In this document: piece after piece, positions 8,020 through 16,738 of the stretch
Numbering within the stretch: position 1 is the stretch's first letter
Layout: each line of letters opens with the position of its first letter
NCBI GenBank assembly: GCA_035650355.1
Contig: DASRHT010000077.1
Location: 30,715 to 94,714, forward strand
Reading direction: 5' to 3'
Source of the DNA: DASRHT01 sp035650355
GTDB lineage: Bacteria > Chloroflexota > Ktedonobacteria > Ktedonobacterales > Ktedonobacteraceae
DNA length: 64,000 bases
The notes under the pieces: model-generated
What the model was told of the DNA's origin: nothing
Seen by the model: the letters and a program-made list of their open reading frames with translations, nothing else
Databases searched by the model: none
Made by a program: the position numbers and the translations under genes

Positions 8020-8663
8020 GTGCGCCGTTGAGCTTATATCGTTCTTGCTAGAGTCGTCTAGCCCATCAGGGTAATTGTGGTTAAAACAGTGTCTTACTTT
8101 GGGCCGAAAGGTACCAGGGGACAGTAGCATGACACGAAAAGGGCATTGAGGGCGAAATGTCTTAGCCCAAAAAGAATGCTCAGTTAGGCCGTACAAGGTC
8201 AGGCTTGGTAGAGTCGAAACCCAGGTGAACCGGTCAAAACCGAGACCTCCTCGTAGAGACATTGAGACGAGGAATGTGGAGCCGTTAACGAACTTTTTAG
8301 GATGGTTGGCGGATACCCTCTCCACAGGTGCCTACAGTGAGTAGGTAAAGCACCCAATGGGAACCTACATACGGACCAGAGCGATATAGGAACTACGGGA
8401 TCACCTAAAAGACGAGCGTCTCATGGTGACGGAGTACCCATAGTACTCAAACGATCAGGGCAACGCCTGATACACGGGGAAGGGGTACAGGGCAAGGTAC
8501 GGTTACATAACGGTGTCGCGTAGGCGGCAGAAGCCGTTATATTAAGCAAAATGCTTGCCTGGAGAGCCGGATGCGGTGAAAGTCGCATGTCCGGTTCGGG
8601 AAGGGGTAGTTGGAAACGTGCTCTTATGGTGCATGTGAGTAGCGCGCCAGCTATCTACTTCAC
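8020..8663 (+). ncRNA. ORF-less group II intron inside tRNA-Arg(CCU)
   Basis: The 644-nt intron starts GTGCGCC, matching the GUGYG consensus, and ends in AC (AY consensus). Domain V is a textbook 34-nt hairpin at 8564-8597 with the AGC triad near its 5' side and a GTGAAAG cap. Domain VI follows with a GGTAGTTGG/CCAGCTATC stem and an adenosine seven bases from the 3' end that could be the branch point. The internal GGACCAGAG, ACTACGGGA and GACGGAGTACCC segments resemble domain I-III text of bacterial/chloroplast-like introns. A possible EBS1, TAGGAA (8387-8392), pairs with exon bases 8013-8018. No reverse transcriptase or maturase is encoded, so mobility, and perhaps splicing, would need a protein in trans. 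Confidence 0.85.
8564..8597 (+). other. Group II intron domain V
   Basis: The catalytic core hairpin of the intron has the standard 34-nt length: GAGCCGGATGCG, the GTGAAAG loop side, and CGCATGTCCGGTTC closing the two helices around a small bulge. It is the most diagnostic element for the intron call. Confidence 0.88.
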
Positions 8664-8927
8664 ACCGTGCGTCGGAGGTTCGAGTCCTCTCAGCCCCACT
8701 CTTCCACAGTTCTTCGATTGGTTTATAAACTTTGCTCCTTTGGCATACCATATAACTGTCTTTAATCTAGTTCTTGAAATACGATATACTTCCCCTCGAA
8801 AGAGCTCATGAGGACAAGATGCACTTACTATCTATCAACGAACGCCGGAGCAATGGCGTAATGAACGACAAATACAAGCGATAGCGCATGACATCTTTTT
8901 TAAAACATCAGAAAGGGTATATAGTTC

Positions 8928-9251
8928 ATGATGGAATTCATTCTTGTAACAACAGCCATAGATACCCAGGAAGGCGCACAAAGAATAGCTGAAACTGTTG
9001 TTAAAAACCGATTGGCTGCTTGTGTGCATGTTTCTGGTCCTATTACCAGCACATATTGGTGGCAAGGTAAAATGGAAGTCGAAACCGAATGGGTATGTGC
9101 TGCGAAGACAAGGAAAAATTTATACAGTAGACTAGAAAAAGCTATTCGAGAAGCCCATCCCTATGATGAACCTGAAATTGTAGCAGTTCCTATTGTGGAA
9201 GGCAGTAAGAGTTATCTTGATTGGATTGTGAGTGAAACCACTAAAGAATAA
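8928..9251 (+). CDS. cutA: CutA-family divalent cation tolerance protein
   Basis: A 107-residue CutA protein, the normal family length. It shows the conserved opening FILVTTAIDTQEGAQRIAE, the middle RLAACVHVSGPITSTYWWQGK and the late HPYDEPEIVAVPIVEGSKSYL. CutA forms trimers with a ferredoxin-like fold and is linked to copper/divalent metal tolerance, though its exact activity is unsettled. Two ATGs are adjacent (8928, 8931); an AAAGGG stretch lies upstream at slightly long distance. It follows the split tRNA gene by about 230 bases of low-complexity spacer and precedes a DNA methylase on the same strand. Confidence 0.93.
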   Translation: MMEFILVTTAIDTQEGAQRIAETVVKNRLAACVHVSGPITSTYWWQGKMEVETEWVCAAKTRKNLYSRLEKAIREAHPYDEPEIVAVPIVEGSKSYLDWIVSETTKE

Positions 9252-9319
9252 AGTGAAAGAAGCATCGGGTGGCTTGGAGGTGGCTTATGCTTAAAGTTCT
9301 TTCAAGGAGGAGACTAGAT

Positions 9320-10195
9320 ATGGACAATGGTGAGACAGGAAGTGGCAAATTAATCGCCTTTGGTTGGTATGGTGGAAAGTATAGTCATCTCAATTGGCTC
9401 CTGCCCTTATTACCTCGAACGAAACTTTTTTGTGAGCCGTTTGGTGGTTCTGCTGCGGTACTCATTAATAGAGAACCCTCCCCGGTAGAAACATATAATG
9501 ATCTTCATGGCGAAGTTGTAAATTTTTTCCGCGTTCTTAGAGATAAGAAAGAGGCTCTTGTAGAGGCTATTGGACTAACGCCCTTTTCTCGCGAAGAATT
9601 CGAGATCGCTTGTGGCTCATCCACAGGATTGTCAGATTTAGAAAGGGCCAGGCGCTTCTACGTCTTAGCTCGGCAGGTGAGGACGGGGTTGGCCCAAAAA
9701 GCTAGTGGTGGAAGGTGGGCGCATTGCCTTTTAACCAGTAGGGCGGGAATGGCAGGAGCAGTTTCAAGATGGCTGGGGAGCGTAGAAGATTTACCCGCAA
9801 TTGCTCAGAGACTCCTTCGCGTACAGATAGAACATGCATCAGCGGTAGAAGTCATTCAACGATACGATAACGAAGAAACACTATTTTATTGTGACCCTCC
9901 TTATCTGCATGACTCGCGTGGAGATAAAAATGCGTATGCACACGAAATGACGAATGAAGAGCATCGGGAACTTGCAGCAGTACTTCATAATGTAAGAGGA
10001 AAAGTAGCATTATCCGGTTATCACTGTGATATAATGGACGAACTATACAGGGATTGGACCTGCATTGAGGCTCCTACAAAGATGTGTCATTCAACAAAGA
10101 CGCCCCGTCAAGAAATACTCTGGGTAAATTATGATGTTGAGGAGGCGATGGAATGCCAACCGCAGCCGGAAATCCTACAAGAATCCTTACTTTAA
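9320..10195 (+). CDS. Dam-family (D12 class) adenine-specific DNA methyltransferase
   Basis: This 291-residue enzyme shows the D12-class order of motifs: the SAM-binding FGWYGGKYSHLNW near the start, FCEPFGGSAAVLINR, and the catalytic FYCDPPYLHDSR (DPPY motif IV) in the last third. It would methylate the N6 of adenine in a short DNA site. The start is set at 9320 because AGGAGG lies eight bases upstream; a longer frame from 9269 has no such site. No restriction endonuclease is adjacent, so it is probably an orphan, possibly phage-derived methylase. Its AT content is higher than that of the neighbouring transporter genes. Confidence 0.9.
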   Translation: MDNGETGSGKLIAFGWYGGKYSHLNWLLPLLPRTKLFCEPFGGSAAVLINREPSPVETYNDLHGEVVNFFRVLRDKKEALVEAIGLTPFSREEFEIACGSSTGLSDLERARRFYVLARQVRTGLAQKASGGRWAHCLLTSRAGMAGAVSRWLGSVEDLPAIAQRLLRVQIEHASAVEVIQRYDNEETLFYCDPPYLHDSRGDKNAYAHEMTNEEHRELAAVLHNVRGKVALSGYHCDIMDELYRDWTCIEAPTKMCHSTKTPRQEILWVNYDVEEAMECQPQPEILQESLL

Positions 10196-10307
10196 CTTTT
10201 GAAAAGGCTGAAATCCCTGGATAGTTCCACTACTCTATCCTCAGAAGACATAGGTAACGCTAATTGCACAACACATTCAATCACCTTATTCCAGCCGCCT
10301 TCCTGTT

Positions 10308-10877
10308 TTAGTCACGTACCGCTTGAGTTTCAGTGGTGACTTTGAAGAAGAGCATCGTCGCCAGCAAGGTGGTGATGAGCAGCGTGGGCCAGGCGAGGAG
10401 GGAGAGCAACATGATGCCATTCTCGCGCTGCTCCACCTCTCGCAGGGAGCGACCGGCAAGGACGAAACCAGAGGTTGGTCCCTTGAATTGTGTCACAACA
10501 ATGGCGCTGCGTACATCGGGCTGAGGCTGCCAGGTAATCCTATCTTCGCCCGTTTGCCTCACAGTATCAAACACGCCCGCGGGAATCGTCGGAGTTTGAC
10601 CATTGAGCTGGGCCGAAGAGGCAATGGGGTGGCCGTTTGCGTCAAATATGATGATGTAGGGGGCTAAACTTTTGGCAATGTCAACCTTATCCGCCGGCAC
10701 AACCTGTTGAATTTGCTGCCCATCTTCCAGCTTTGCGGCGGTATCCTGGGCCATCTGGATCTGAGGATCGTTAGCGGACTGTCTGAGCACCTGCTGCCCT
10801 ACTGCATAGGGTAGCCAGGCTATAGCGGTCGCTAAAATGGCAATGGGCACCCAGTATCTGACAATGAATTTCAGCAC
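10308..10877 (-). CDS. Two-TM membrane protein with an extracytoplasmic domain
   Basis: Unrecognised. Starting at GTG 10877 (GGAGGG eight bases upstream) it encodes 189 residues. A first membrane segment (YWVPIAILATAIAWLPYAVG) is followed by about 115 external residues and a second membrane segment (LLSLLAWPTLLITTLLATMLFF) close to the C-terminus. The topology recalls the sensory half of signalling proteins, with phrases such as YIIIFDANGHPIASS typical of extracellular PAS/CACHE-like input domains, but no output domain follows. It lies downstream of the ABC transporter operon on the same strand, about 170 bases after the ATPase gene, so co-transcription is possible but not evident. Confidence 0.6.
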   Translation of the reverse strand: MLKFIVRYWVPIAILATAIAWLPYAVGQQVLRQSANDPQIQMAQDTAAKLEDGQQIQQVVPADKVDIAKSLAPYIIIFDANGHPIASSAQLNGQTPTIPAGVFDTVRQTGEDRITWQPQPDVRSAIVVTQFKGPTSGFVLAGRSLREVEQRENGIMLLSLLAWPTLLITTLLATMLFFKVTTETQAVRD

Positions 10878-11047
10878 AGATATATCCCTCCAACCAGCGT
10901 TCCGTAGGGGCTGGGCTTGCCCCTGCCCTGCTAGTAACATTTCAATGGATTTAGGACTTCTCTTTGCAGCATAGTCGATATTTCCGCCTTTTGCCAGGTT
11001 TTGAGTGCCTGCAATAGCGTCCCTGTGTGCCCGGATGTGATGAGCAC

Positions 11048-12790
11048 TTATTCGGTGGCCTGCTGGTCAGCTTGCTGGCGGTTCTGGCCGCCGGTCATCA
11101 AAATGCCCAGTTCCTCTTCGGTCGCGTCTGGAGTGATGATATCGACGATCCGGCCCTCGTACATGACGGCGATACGGTCAGAGAGCGAACGAATCTCATC
11201 CAGCTCGGCGGATACCAGCAGGATAGCTTTGCCGGCGTCGCGCTGCTCAATCAGACGGCGGTGAATAAACTCGATAGCGCCGATATCAACGCCGCGCGTG
11301 GGTTGCGCCGCTATCAGGATCGTCGGGTTACAGGCCAGTTCGCGCGCGATGATGATCTTTTGCTGATTGCCACCGGAGAGCGCACGCACCGGCACCTCCG
11401 ACGAGGGTGTACGTACATCAAAATCGGCAATAAGTTTAGCGGCCCAGTCCCTGATATGGCGCAGGAGCAGCACAATGCCAGCACGAGAAAACTCCGGCCA
11501 GCGCTGCCGCCCCAGCACAACATTGTCGTTGATCGATTCAGCCAGCACCAGTCCGCTGCCACGCCGATCTTCGGGTATGTGCGCAACGCCCATTTGACGC
11601 GAGGAGCGAGCGCCCATCGTGGTAATATCTATCGGCGCTCCTGTCTTGTTATTCAGCCGACCAACGCCGCTCTCGGTCTTGCTATCCCGAGGATCAACGC
11701 CGCTCTCGCGGCTAGCTGCGCTCAGATCCTCGGAGCGGAAGCGTCTAGCTGCGCTCAGGTCGTCTGCAAGGAATGGTCCCTCATCTTTGACCGGGGTGAT
11801 AGCGATAGTGCCGATGGTCGGCTTGCGCATGCCGGTCAGCGCCTCGATCAGCTCGCTTTGCCCGTTCCCCTCGACGCCCGCGATACCCAGGATCTCGCCT
11901 GCATGCACATCAAAACTGACGCCGTGCAATATCTCCAGCCCGCGATCAGATTGAGCGTGCAGGTTCTCCACATGCAGCACAGCGGGACCAGGCCGGGCTG
12001 GCGTTTTATTGACGCGCAAAAGCACTTCGCGCCCAACCATCAGGCGCGCAATATCGCTCTGGTTAGTCTCGCGCGTCACCAGTTCACCGACATTCTTGCC
12101 ACGCCGCAATACCGTGATCCTGTTAGTAATCTCCAGCACTTCGCGCAGTTTATGCGTGATGAAAATGACGGTTTTCCCCTGCTTCACTAGGTCGCGTAAA
12201 ACCGTGAAAAGGTCGGTCGTCTCCTGTGGCGTCAAAACGCCCGTTGGCTCATCCATAACCAGGATATCGGCTCCCCGGTAGAGCATTTTGAGGATCTCAA
12301 CGCGCTGCTGTAAGCCCACGGACAGCTTTTCGACGCGCGCATCGGGATCAATGGGCAGGCCATAACGCTTGCTTAACTCCAGAATACGCGTACGAGCAAG
12401 ACTGGCCTGGTAGGCGGAGGAAAGCCCTCCTGGCTCTTTACCCAGTACAATGTTCTCCGCCACCGTGAGGGGAGGGATGAGCATAAAGTGCTGGTGGACC
12501 ATGCCGATGCCCAGGGCAATGGCGGCGCGTGGCCCGCCGATGGTGACGCGTTGTCCATTGATCAGGATCTCGCCGCTATCAGGATGGATCAGGCCGTAAA
12601 GGATGTTCATCAGCGTCGATTTGCCCGCGCCGTTCTCGCCCACCAGCGCGTGAATCTCCCCTTTGCGCACCGACAGATTGATATGATCGTTGGCAACCAC
12701 GCCAGGCCACGCTTTGCAGATATCGCGCATCTCCACGACCAGAGGAGCGGCCTGTCCTTCAACCGGTGTCGTCATTGTACTCTCTTGCAT
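11048..12790 (-). CDS. Nucleoside-type ABC transporter ATPase with two NBDs (YufO/NupA-like)
   Basis: The protein carries two ATP-binding domains in tandem, as in sugar/nucleoside importers. NBD1 has VGENGAGKSTLMNILYG (Walker A), LSVGLQQRVEILK and ILVMDEPTGVLTP. NBD2 has a degenerate P-loop (GVEGNGQSELIEALTGM), LSGGNQQKIIIARELA and the late PTRGVDIGA. It energises import with the two permeases and lipoprotein upstream. GGAG nine bases before ATG 12790 supports the start. Residues about 342-379 are an insertion produced by nested palindromic repeats (11654-11766), lying between the NBD2 P-loop region and the segment ending VAHIPEDRRGSG. The reading frame survives, so the protein is probably still made. 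Confidence 0.92.
   Translation of the reverse strand: MQESTMTTPVEGQAAPLVVEMRDICKAWPGVVANDHINLSVRKGEIHALVGENGAGKSTLMNILYGLIHPDSGEILINGQRVTIGGPRAAIALGIGMVHQHFMLIPPLTVAENIVLGKEPGGLSSAYQASLARTRILELSKRYGLPIDPDARVEKLSVGLQQRVEILKMLYRGADILVMDEPTGVLTPQETTDLFTVLRDLVKQGKTVIFITHKLREVLEITNRITVLRRGKNVGELVTRETNQSDIARLMVGREVLLRVNKTPARPGPAVLHVENLHAQSDRGLEILHGVSFDVHAGEILGIAGVEGNGQSELIEALTGMRKPTIGTIAITPVKDEGPFLADDLSAARRFRSEDLSAASRESGVDPRDSKTESGVGRLNNKTGAPIDITTMGARSSRQMGVAHIPEDRRGSGLVLAESINDNVVLGRQRWPEFSRAGIVLLLRHIRDWAAKLIADFDVRTPSSEVPVRALSGGNQQKIIIARELACNPTILIAAQPTRGVDIGAIEFIHRRLIEQRDAGKAILLVSAELDEIRSLSDRIAVMYEGRIVDIITPDATEEELGILMTGGQNRQQADQQATE
11654..11766. repeat. Two nested constant-loop palindromes inside the ABC ATPase gene
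   Basis: The inner copy has perfect 9-bp arms CCGAGGATC (11687-11695) and GATCCTCGG (11725-11733) around a 29-nt loop (AACGCCGCTC..GCTAGCTGCGCTCA). It interrupts an outer copy with arms CAGCCGACC (11654-11662) and GGTCGTCTG (11758-11766, 8 of 9 pairs) whose loop halves start AACGCCGCTC and end CTAGCTGCGCTCA. The same loop with other stems occurs at 23515, 26946 and 57188. Both copies are translated in the minus frame as part of the ATPase; the repeated peptide DLSAA..R and DLSAASRESGVD is its imprint. Confidence 0.8.
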
Positions 12791-12808
12791 GATCGTCTGC
12801 TCCTACTA

Positions 12809-13756
12809 TCAGTCGGCTTCCGGCTCGTACGGGATGCCATCGGCGGCTGGCGGTATAGTGCGACCCACCAGGCCAACCAGCGCTATCAGCGTAAGCGCAT
12901 AGGGCAAGATGCTCAGGAGGTTGGCAGAGACGCCAGTATCCTGCAAGCGCGTACTCAGCGCCTCTCCCAGACCGAAGATCAGGCAGGCTCCGGCAGTGCC
13001 AAGCGGCGTATACTTGCCGAAGACCATCGCCGCCAGCGCAATAAAGCCTCGCCCCGCCGTCATATTGGGATTGAAGATACCCGCGATCCCTAGCGAGAGA
13101 AATGCGCCCGCCAGGCCGGAAAGGAAGCCGCTCCCAACCACACAGAGATAGCGTACGAGGCGCACATTGACTCCTGCGGTATCAGCGGCCTGGGGGTGCT
13201 CACCCACCGCTCTGATGCGTAAGCCGATATTGGTACGGAAGAGGAGGAACTGAATGCCCAGCAGAATCAGGATAGCAAAATAAAAAATAAGGTTCTGCTG
13301 AAACAGGATCGGCCCGATGAAAGGGATATTAGCCAGTGGCCCCCAGGTCATAGTGGGCAAACGCAAATCTCTGGGGAGAGCGGAAACCCCCTGACCGGCG
13401 GTTTGAATGGGCAAAAGGAAGTTGGTCAATCCCAGAGCGGCTATATTAATGGCGATGCCGCTGACAATCTGATTGGCCTGAAAGTTGATAGAGACAATCG
13501 CGTGGGCAAGCGCCAGCAGGCCGCCAGCAATAATGGCTCCCAGCATGCCAAACCAGATGCTATGCGTTGCCAGCGTCGTCATCACGCCCACATACGCGCC
13601 GATCAGCATCATGCCTTCCATCGCGATATTGATCACGCCACTGCGCTCGGAAATCACACCACCCAGCGCCGGCAACAGGAGCAGCGCGCCAAATTGCAGG
13701 GTCGCCTGCCAGAGATCGCTCGATGTCATGACACGCGCCAGTACTTGAAAAAACAT
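12809..13756 (-). CDS. ABC transporter permease, BMP/nucleoside type (YufQ/NupC-like)
   Basis: A 315-residue polytopic protein with at least eight hydrophobic stretches. It has the signature PALGGVISERSGVINIAMEG near the N-terminus, the mark of BPD_transp_2 permeases of the simple sugar/nucleoside family, and a late AGRGFIALAAMVFGK. It forms the second half of the membrane channel. It lies three bases from the preceding permease stop and 18 bases before the ATPase start, so it sits tightly in the operon. Bases GAGGACTAAGG precede ATG 13756. Substrate by family: purine nucleosides or related compounds; this is inferred from the operon, not from a residue. Confidence 0.9.
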   Translation of the reverse strand: MFFQVLARVMTSSDLWQATLQFGALLLLPALGGVISERSGVINIAMEGMMLIGAYVGVMTTLATHSIWFGMLGAIIAGGLLALAHAIVSINFQANQIVSGIAINIAALGLTNFLLPIQTAGQGVSALPRDLRLPTMTWGPLANIPFIGPILFQQNLIFYFAILILLGIQFLLFRTNIGLRIRAVGEHPQAADTAGVNVRLVRYLCVVGSGFLSGLAGAFLSLGIAGIFNPNMTAGRGFIALAAMVFGKYTPLGTAGACLIFGLGEALSTRLQDTGVSANLLSILPYALTLIALVGLVGRTIPPAADGIPYEPEAD

Positions 13757-13758
13757 CC

Positions 13759-15090
13759 TTAGTCCTCCTGACTTCCAGGCATGGCCGTCGGCTGTATCAT
13801 ATCCTCATCCACAACGCTGCCTGGTTCCGTATCTTGTGGCATTGGCTCATCCTTCGCGGGCAGATCGATTATCGTATGCCCCATGATATCCGGCACCAGT
13901 GAAGGCTTACGACCCAGGCGCGCCCACGTCGGCAATGCGCGCTGGATGGCGGGCAAGAACTCGGTAGCGATACTGAAAAGCACCAGGGCTTGAATAATCA
14001 GGACCAGATCGCCCGGGATGTGGGCAAATAGCTCCATATAGGGTCCCGCCTGTTGCAGCCCGCCAAAGAGCAACCCTGCGAGCAGGATACCTATCGATGT
14101 TGTGCGTCCAAGCAGAGCAACTCCGATGGCATCAAATCCGGTGGTATCGGTGCTAAAGGCAGGACCGATCAATTGATAGGGAGCCTGCCCCATCAGGTGC
14201 AGGGAGCCTGCCAGCGCGGCAAAAGCTCCAGACAGAGCCATCGTCAGCACAATATTTTTTTTAATCGCGATACCTGCGTACCTCGCCGCCTTCATATTCT
14301 GTCCGATCACACGCAGTTCATACCCAAAGGTTGTGCGCGCGGTAATAAACCAGTAGACGACAAGGGCCAGCAAAGCCAGGATCAGGCTGACATCGACTGT
14401 ATAGCTGCTCGGCGAGGCAATCTGGGGAAGAAATGTGCCCAGCGTTTGATTATAGAGTACCGCGAGCGAAGGGAGCGTTGCCTGTGGTGGTAAAGGAATC
14501 GTCTGTTCGGAGAGGCGGGGAGCTTGAAAGGGACCATCGATTAAATAGGCCGCCACAAAAAAAGCAATCCAGTTCAGCATAATGGTTGTCACAACCTCGT
14601 GAGCGCCGCGCCAGGCTTTGAGAACGCCAACAATGCCGCCCCAGACCGCTCCGGCCAGGATGCTGGCGATAATCATCAACGGGATAAGGAGCCAGCCGGG
14701 CCAGGAGGGCAGCCGAATGCCAATAATGCCAGCAGCCACCGCTCCGACCGTGAGCTGCCCGGCTGCGCCAATATTGAATAGCCCGGCTCGGAAAGCGATT
14801 GCCACGGAAAGGCCAGCAAAAATAAGAGAAGTAACATTCACCAGCGAATATGAAGTGCTTTGAAGATTGCCAAAAGAGCCTGCATAGAGATTCTGGTAAG
14901 CTGCAACCACGCTCATAAAGCGGTCCACCAACGAGCCTGGGGAGGTGATCATAATAATGATGCTCCCGGCAATCAATGCCAGCAGCACCGCCAGGAGCGG
15001 CCCACCGAGGGCCATTTGTAATTTATGGGTCCATAAAGCAATTTTCGATCTGGGCGGGGGGGGTTCATGATGCACCGTTGGCACAGCCAT
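13759..15090 (-). CDS. ABC transporter permease, BMP/nucleoside type (YufP/NupB-like)
   Basis: The larger permease of the pair, 443 residues from ATG 15090, which is favoured over upstream codons by AGGAGGAGCTGGT. The N-terminus is cytoplasmic and basic. Multiple membrane segments follow, with LIFAGLSVAIAFRAGLFNIG and GAAGQLTVGA matching the conserved helix of this family, and KAARYAGIAIKKNIVLTMAL as the loop that contacts the ATPase. The C-terminal about 50 residues are acidic and proline-rich, an extension not needed for the fold. The order bmp-permease-permease-ATPase differs from the common bmp-ATPase-permease-permease order. Confidence 0.9.
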   Translation of the reverse strand: MAVPTVHHEPPPPRSKIALWTHKLQMALGGPLLAVLLALIAGSIIIMITSPGSLVDRFMSVVAAYQNLYAGSFGNLQSTSYSLVNVTSLIFAGLSVAIAFRAGLFNIGAAGQLTVGAVAAGIIGIRLPSWPGWLLIPLMIIASILAGAVWGGIVGVLKAWRGAHEVVTTIMLNWIAFFVAAYLIDGPFQAPRLSEQTIPLPPQATLPSLAVLYNQTLGTFLPQIASPSSYTVDVSLILALLALVVYWFITARTTFGYELRVIGQNMKAARYAGIAIKKNIVLTMALSGAFAALAGSLHLMGQAPYQLIGPAFSTDTTGFDAIGVALLGRTTSIGILLAGLLFGGLQQAGPYMELFAHIPGDLVLIIQALVLFSIATEFLPAIQRALPTWARLGRKPSLVPDIMGHTIIDLPAKDEPMPQDTEPGSVVDEDMIQPTAMPGSQED

Positions 15091-15286
15091 ACCAGCTCCT
15101 CCTGTGCGAAAAGTAGTATTTTCCTTCCATCCATCCAATAGGAAGGCCATAAAACAGTCAATCTATCATAGCATCGGCGCTAGAGAGAAACAAGTGGACA
15201 ATTTTGTAGAGGCAAAGAGAAATCATACATTGCATACTTGTTGCTTTGATATGCAATATACGACTTCTCTTCTACGCGGCTCGCCC

Positions 15287-16354
15287 CTACGGGACCGTGT
15301 TGGGGATAGAGAGCGCGCCGGATTTGATCTGTGCGATCAGGTTATCTGCTGCCGCTTTCGCATCGGCGGGTACATCGCTGGTAGGCGTGGCATAGCCCAC
15401 ACCATTGCTATTGAGATCGAATGCAGGAGGATTGTTGGTATATTTGCCAGCCTCAAAGGAGTTAATCGTGCTGGATACCGCCTGATCAACGCGCTTGAGG
15501 GCGCTGGTGATAACGCTCTTATTCACAGCAGACTGGTCTTTATCAACGCCAATGCCGTAAACGCCCTTTTCATCGGCAGCCTGTAGAGCGCCAATGCCAC
15601 AACCGCCGGCCACCTGGAAGATGATATCGGCCTGGTGCTGATTGATCTGGCTCAGCGCCACGTCTTTACACTTCGCGGTATCATCAAAGCTCTGCGAGTA
15701 GTTATAAATGACCTGGACGTTAGGATTAACTTTTTGCGCACAGAACTTATAACCGGCAATGTAGTGATCAACAGGCGGGATCTTAATGCCGCCGATGGCC
15801 GCAATCGTATTGTGGCCGAGCAGCTTCGGCACCTTCGCCTTGCCATCAGCCTCCATCTGTGCTGCTACCGCGCCAACCAGGCAGCCTGCCTGCTCTTCTT
15901 TGAAGAGGAGCGGGGCCACATTGGGCAGCGTATCGCAGTTGCCCTGCGCATCGGTGGCGCACGAATCGATCAAAGCGAACTTTTTCGTCGGATTGGCTTT
16001 GGCGACCGAATCAAGGGCCGTTGCCATCAAGAAGCCCACGCCGATGACAAGGTCTGAGCTTTGCGCCGCGCGCGTGAGATTGCTGACATAATCACTCTGC
16101 GACTTCGTCTCGATAACCGCCCTGGGGAAGCCATACTTTGCCCTGGCTTGCTCGTAGCCAGTGTTAGCCAACTGGTTGAACCCCTGGTCATTAAGGCCGC
16201 CGATGTCAGTTACTAACGCCACCGTCTTCGCGGTACTCGTGGGAGGATTGCCACCGCTACCGGTACCACCACCGCAGGCTGCAAGCACGAGAGAAAATAG
16301 AGTGAGCAATGAGACAAGAGAACTCAAAGCTCCCAACTTTCGCATCCGTACCAT
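15287..16354 (-). CDS. BMP-family basic membrane lipoprotein, nucleoside-binding (PnrA-like)
   Basis: A 355-residue lipoprotein starting at ATG 16354 (AAAGGA upstream). The signal peptide ends in LVLAAC, giving an acylated cysteine, followed by a glycine-rich tether. The mature part has the BMP/PnrA sequence pattern: VALVTDIGGLNDQGFNQLANTG, SDLVIGVGFLMA, KFALIDSC, FKEEQAGCLVGAVAA, and a late DIIFQVAGGCGIGALQAA and YGIGVDKDQS. Family members bind purine nucleosides outside the membrane and deliver them to the cognate permeases, here the next genes. An upstream frame to 16495 has no ribosome site and is not used. Confidence 0.92.
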   Translation of the reverse strand: MVRMRKLGALSSLVSLLTLFSLVLAACGGGTGSGGNPPTSTAKTVALVTDIGGLNDQGFNQLANTGYEQARAKYGFPRAVIETKSQSDYVSNLTRAAQSSDLVIGVGFLMATALDSVAKANPTKKFALIDSCATDAQGNCDTLPNVAPLLFKEEQAGCLVGAVAAQMEADGKAKVPKLLGHNTIAAIGGIKIPPVDHYIAGYKFCAQKVNPNVQVIYNYSQSFDDTAKCKDVALSQINQHQADIIFQVAGGCGIGALQAADEKGVYGIGVDKDQSAVNKSVITSALKRVDQAVSSTINSFEAGKYTNNPPAFDLNSNGVGYATPTSDVPADAKAAADNLIAQIKSGALSIPNTVP

Positions 16355-16679
16355 TCTTAATAATCCTTTCTTCTCTAGAAGAATATGCACATTCGTTTTC
16401 CTACCTTTACACGTTGATAGAGTAGATATTGAATGCAGAGATAGGAAGTGACAACGAACGGATATACGCACATATGTACGTACATCCAAATGCATTTTAT
16501 CACAGATGCCCCTTCCAACAGGCAGGGATCAGCGCATCCCCGTTTCCCCTGAGAAACCGGTATCCGGTTTGCTTTTTTTGCAAATCGCCGTAAGTTAGGA
16601 GAGGCTAATATAAAATTAAGCAAAAAATAATTTCTGGGCGAAACCAACCAATCCTGCAAGACGTATGAAAATTAGCGCA
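16355..16679. other. Upstream region of the nucleoside transporter operon
   Basis: This 325-base AT-rich stretch holds the transporter leader. It contains short inverted GTACGTACAT-type sequences around 16470 and an AT-rich tract near 16600. No gene, tRNA or recognisable riboswitch is seen. Confidence 0.4.
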
Positions 16680-16738
16680 GTAGGGGCAGGGCTGGCCCCT
16701 GTCCTGGGCAATGGGCAACCGCGAGGGATTGCCCCTAC
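16680..16738. repeat. GTAGGGGC-type inverted repeat
   Basis: GTAGGGGCA (16680-16688) and TGCCCCTAC (16730-16738) are perfect inverted ends around GC-rich DNA with internal GGGCTGGCCCC and TGGGCAATGGGCAAC segments. Related GTAGGGG..CCCCTAC ends occur at 31032-31079 and, with another repeat inserted, at 26917-27008; a half-copy is at about 10898-10920. Confidence 0.55.

Larger units (their letters stand above)
7982..8698 (+). tRNA. tRNA-Arg(CCU), interrupted by a group II intron
   Basis: The 5' exon 7982-8019 and 3' exon 8664-8698 join to a 73-nt cloverleaf: acceptor GGGGCTG/CAGCCCC, D arm GCTC..GAGC, anticodon loop TTCCTAA with anticodon CCT, T arm GGAGG-TTCGAGT-CCTCT and discriminator A. CCA is not encoded (ACT follows). 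The intron lies between positions 38 and 39, at the 3' side of the anticodon loop. Pair 27-43 is T-T as I fold it; the other stem pairs are sound. It decodes AGG. If splicing fails the gene is non-functional, but a tRNA-Arg(UCU) elsewhere could in principle cover AGG. Confidence 0.85.

Noticed and set aside
7993..8325. Minus-strand open frame within the intron
   Set aside because: The region is explained by the group II intron; the frame has no reverse transcriptase or maturase motif and no ribosome site.
8551..8811. Plus-strand open frame across intron domain V and the tRNA 3' exon
   Set aside because: It overlaps structured RNA (domain V, VI and tRNA) and shows no protein family features.
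11027..12190. A 387-codon plus-strand open frame
   Set aside because: It lies fully antisense to the ABC ATPase with matching codon structure; no ribosome site or domain was seen, so it is a shadow.
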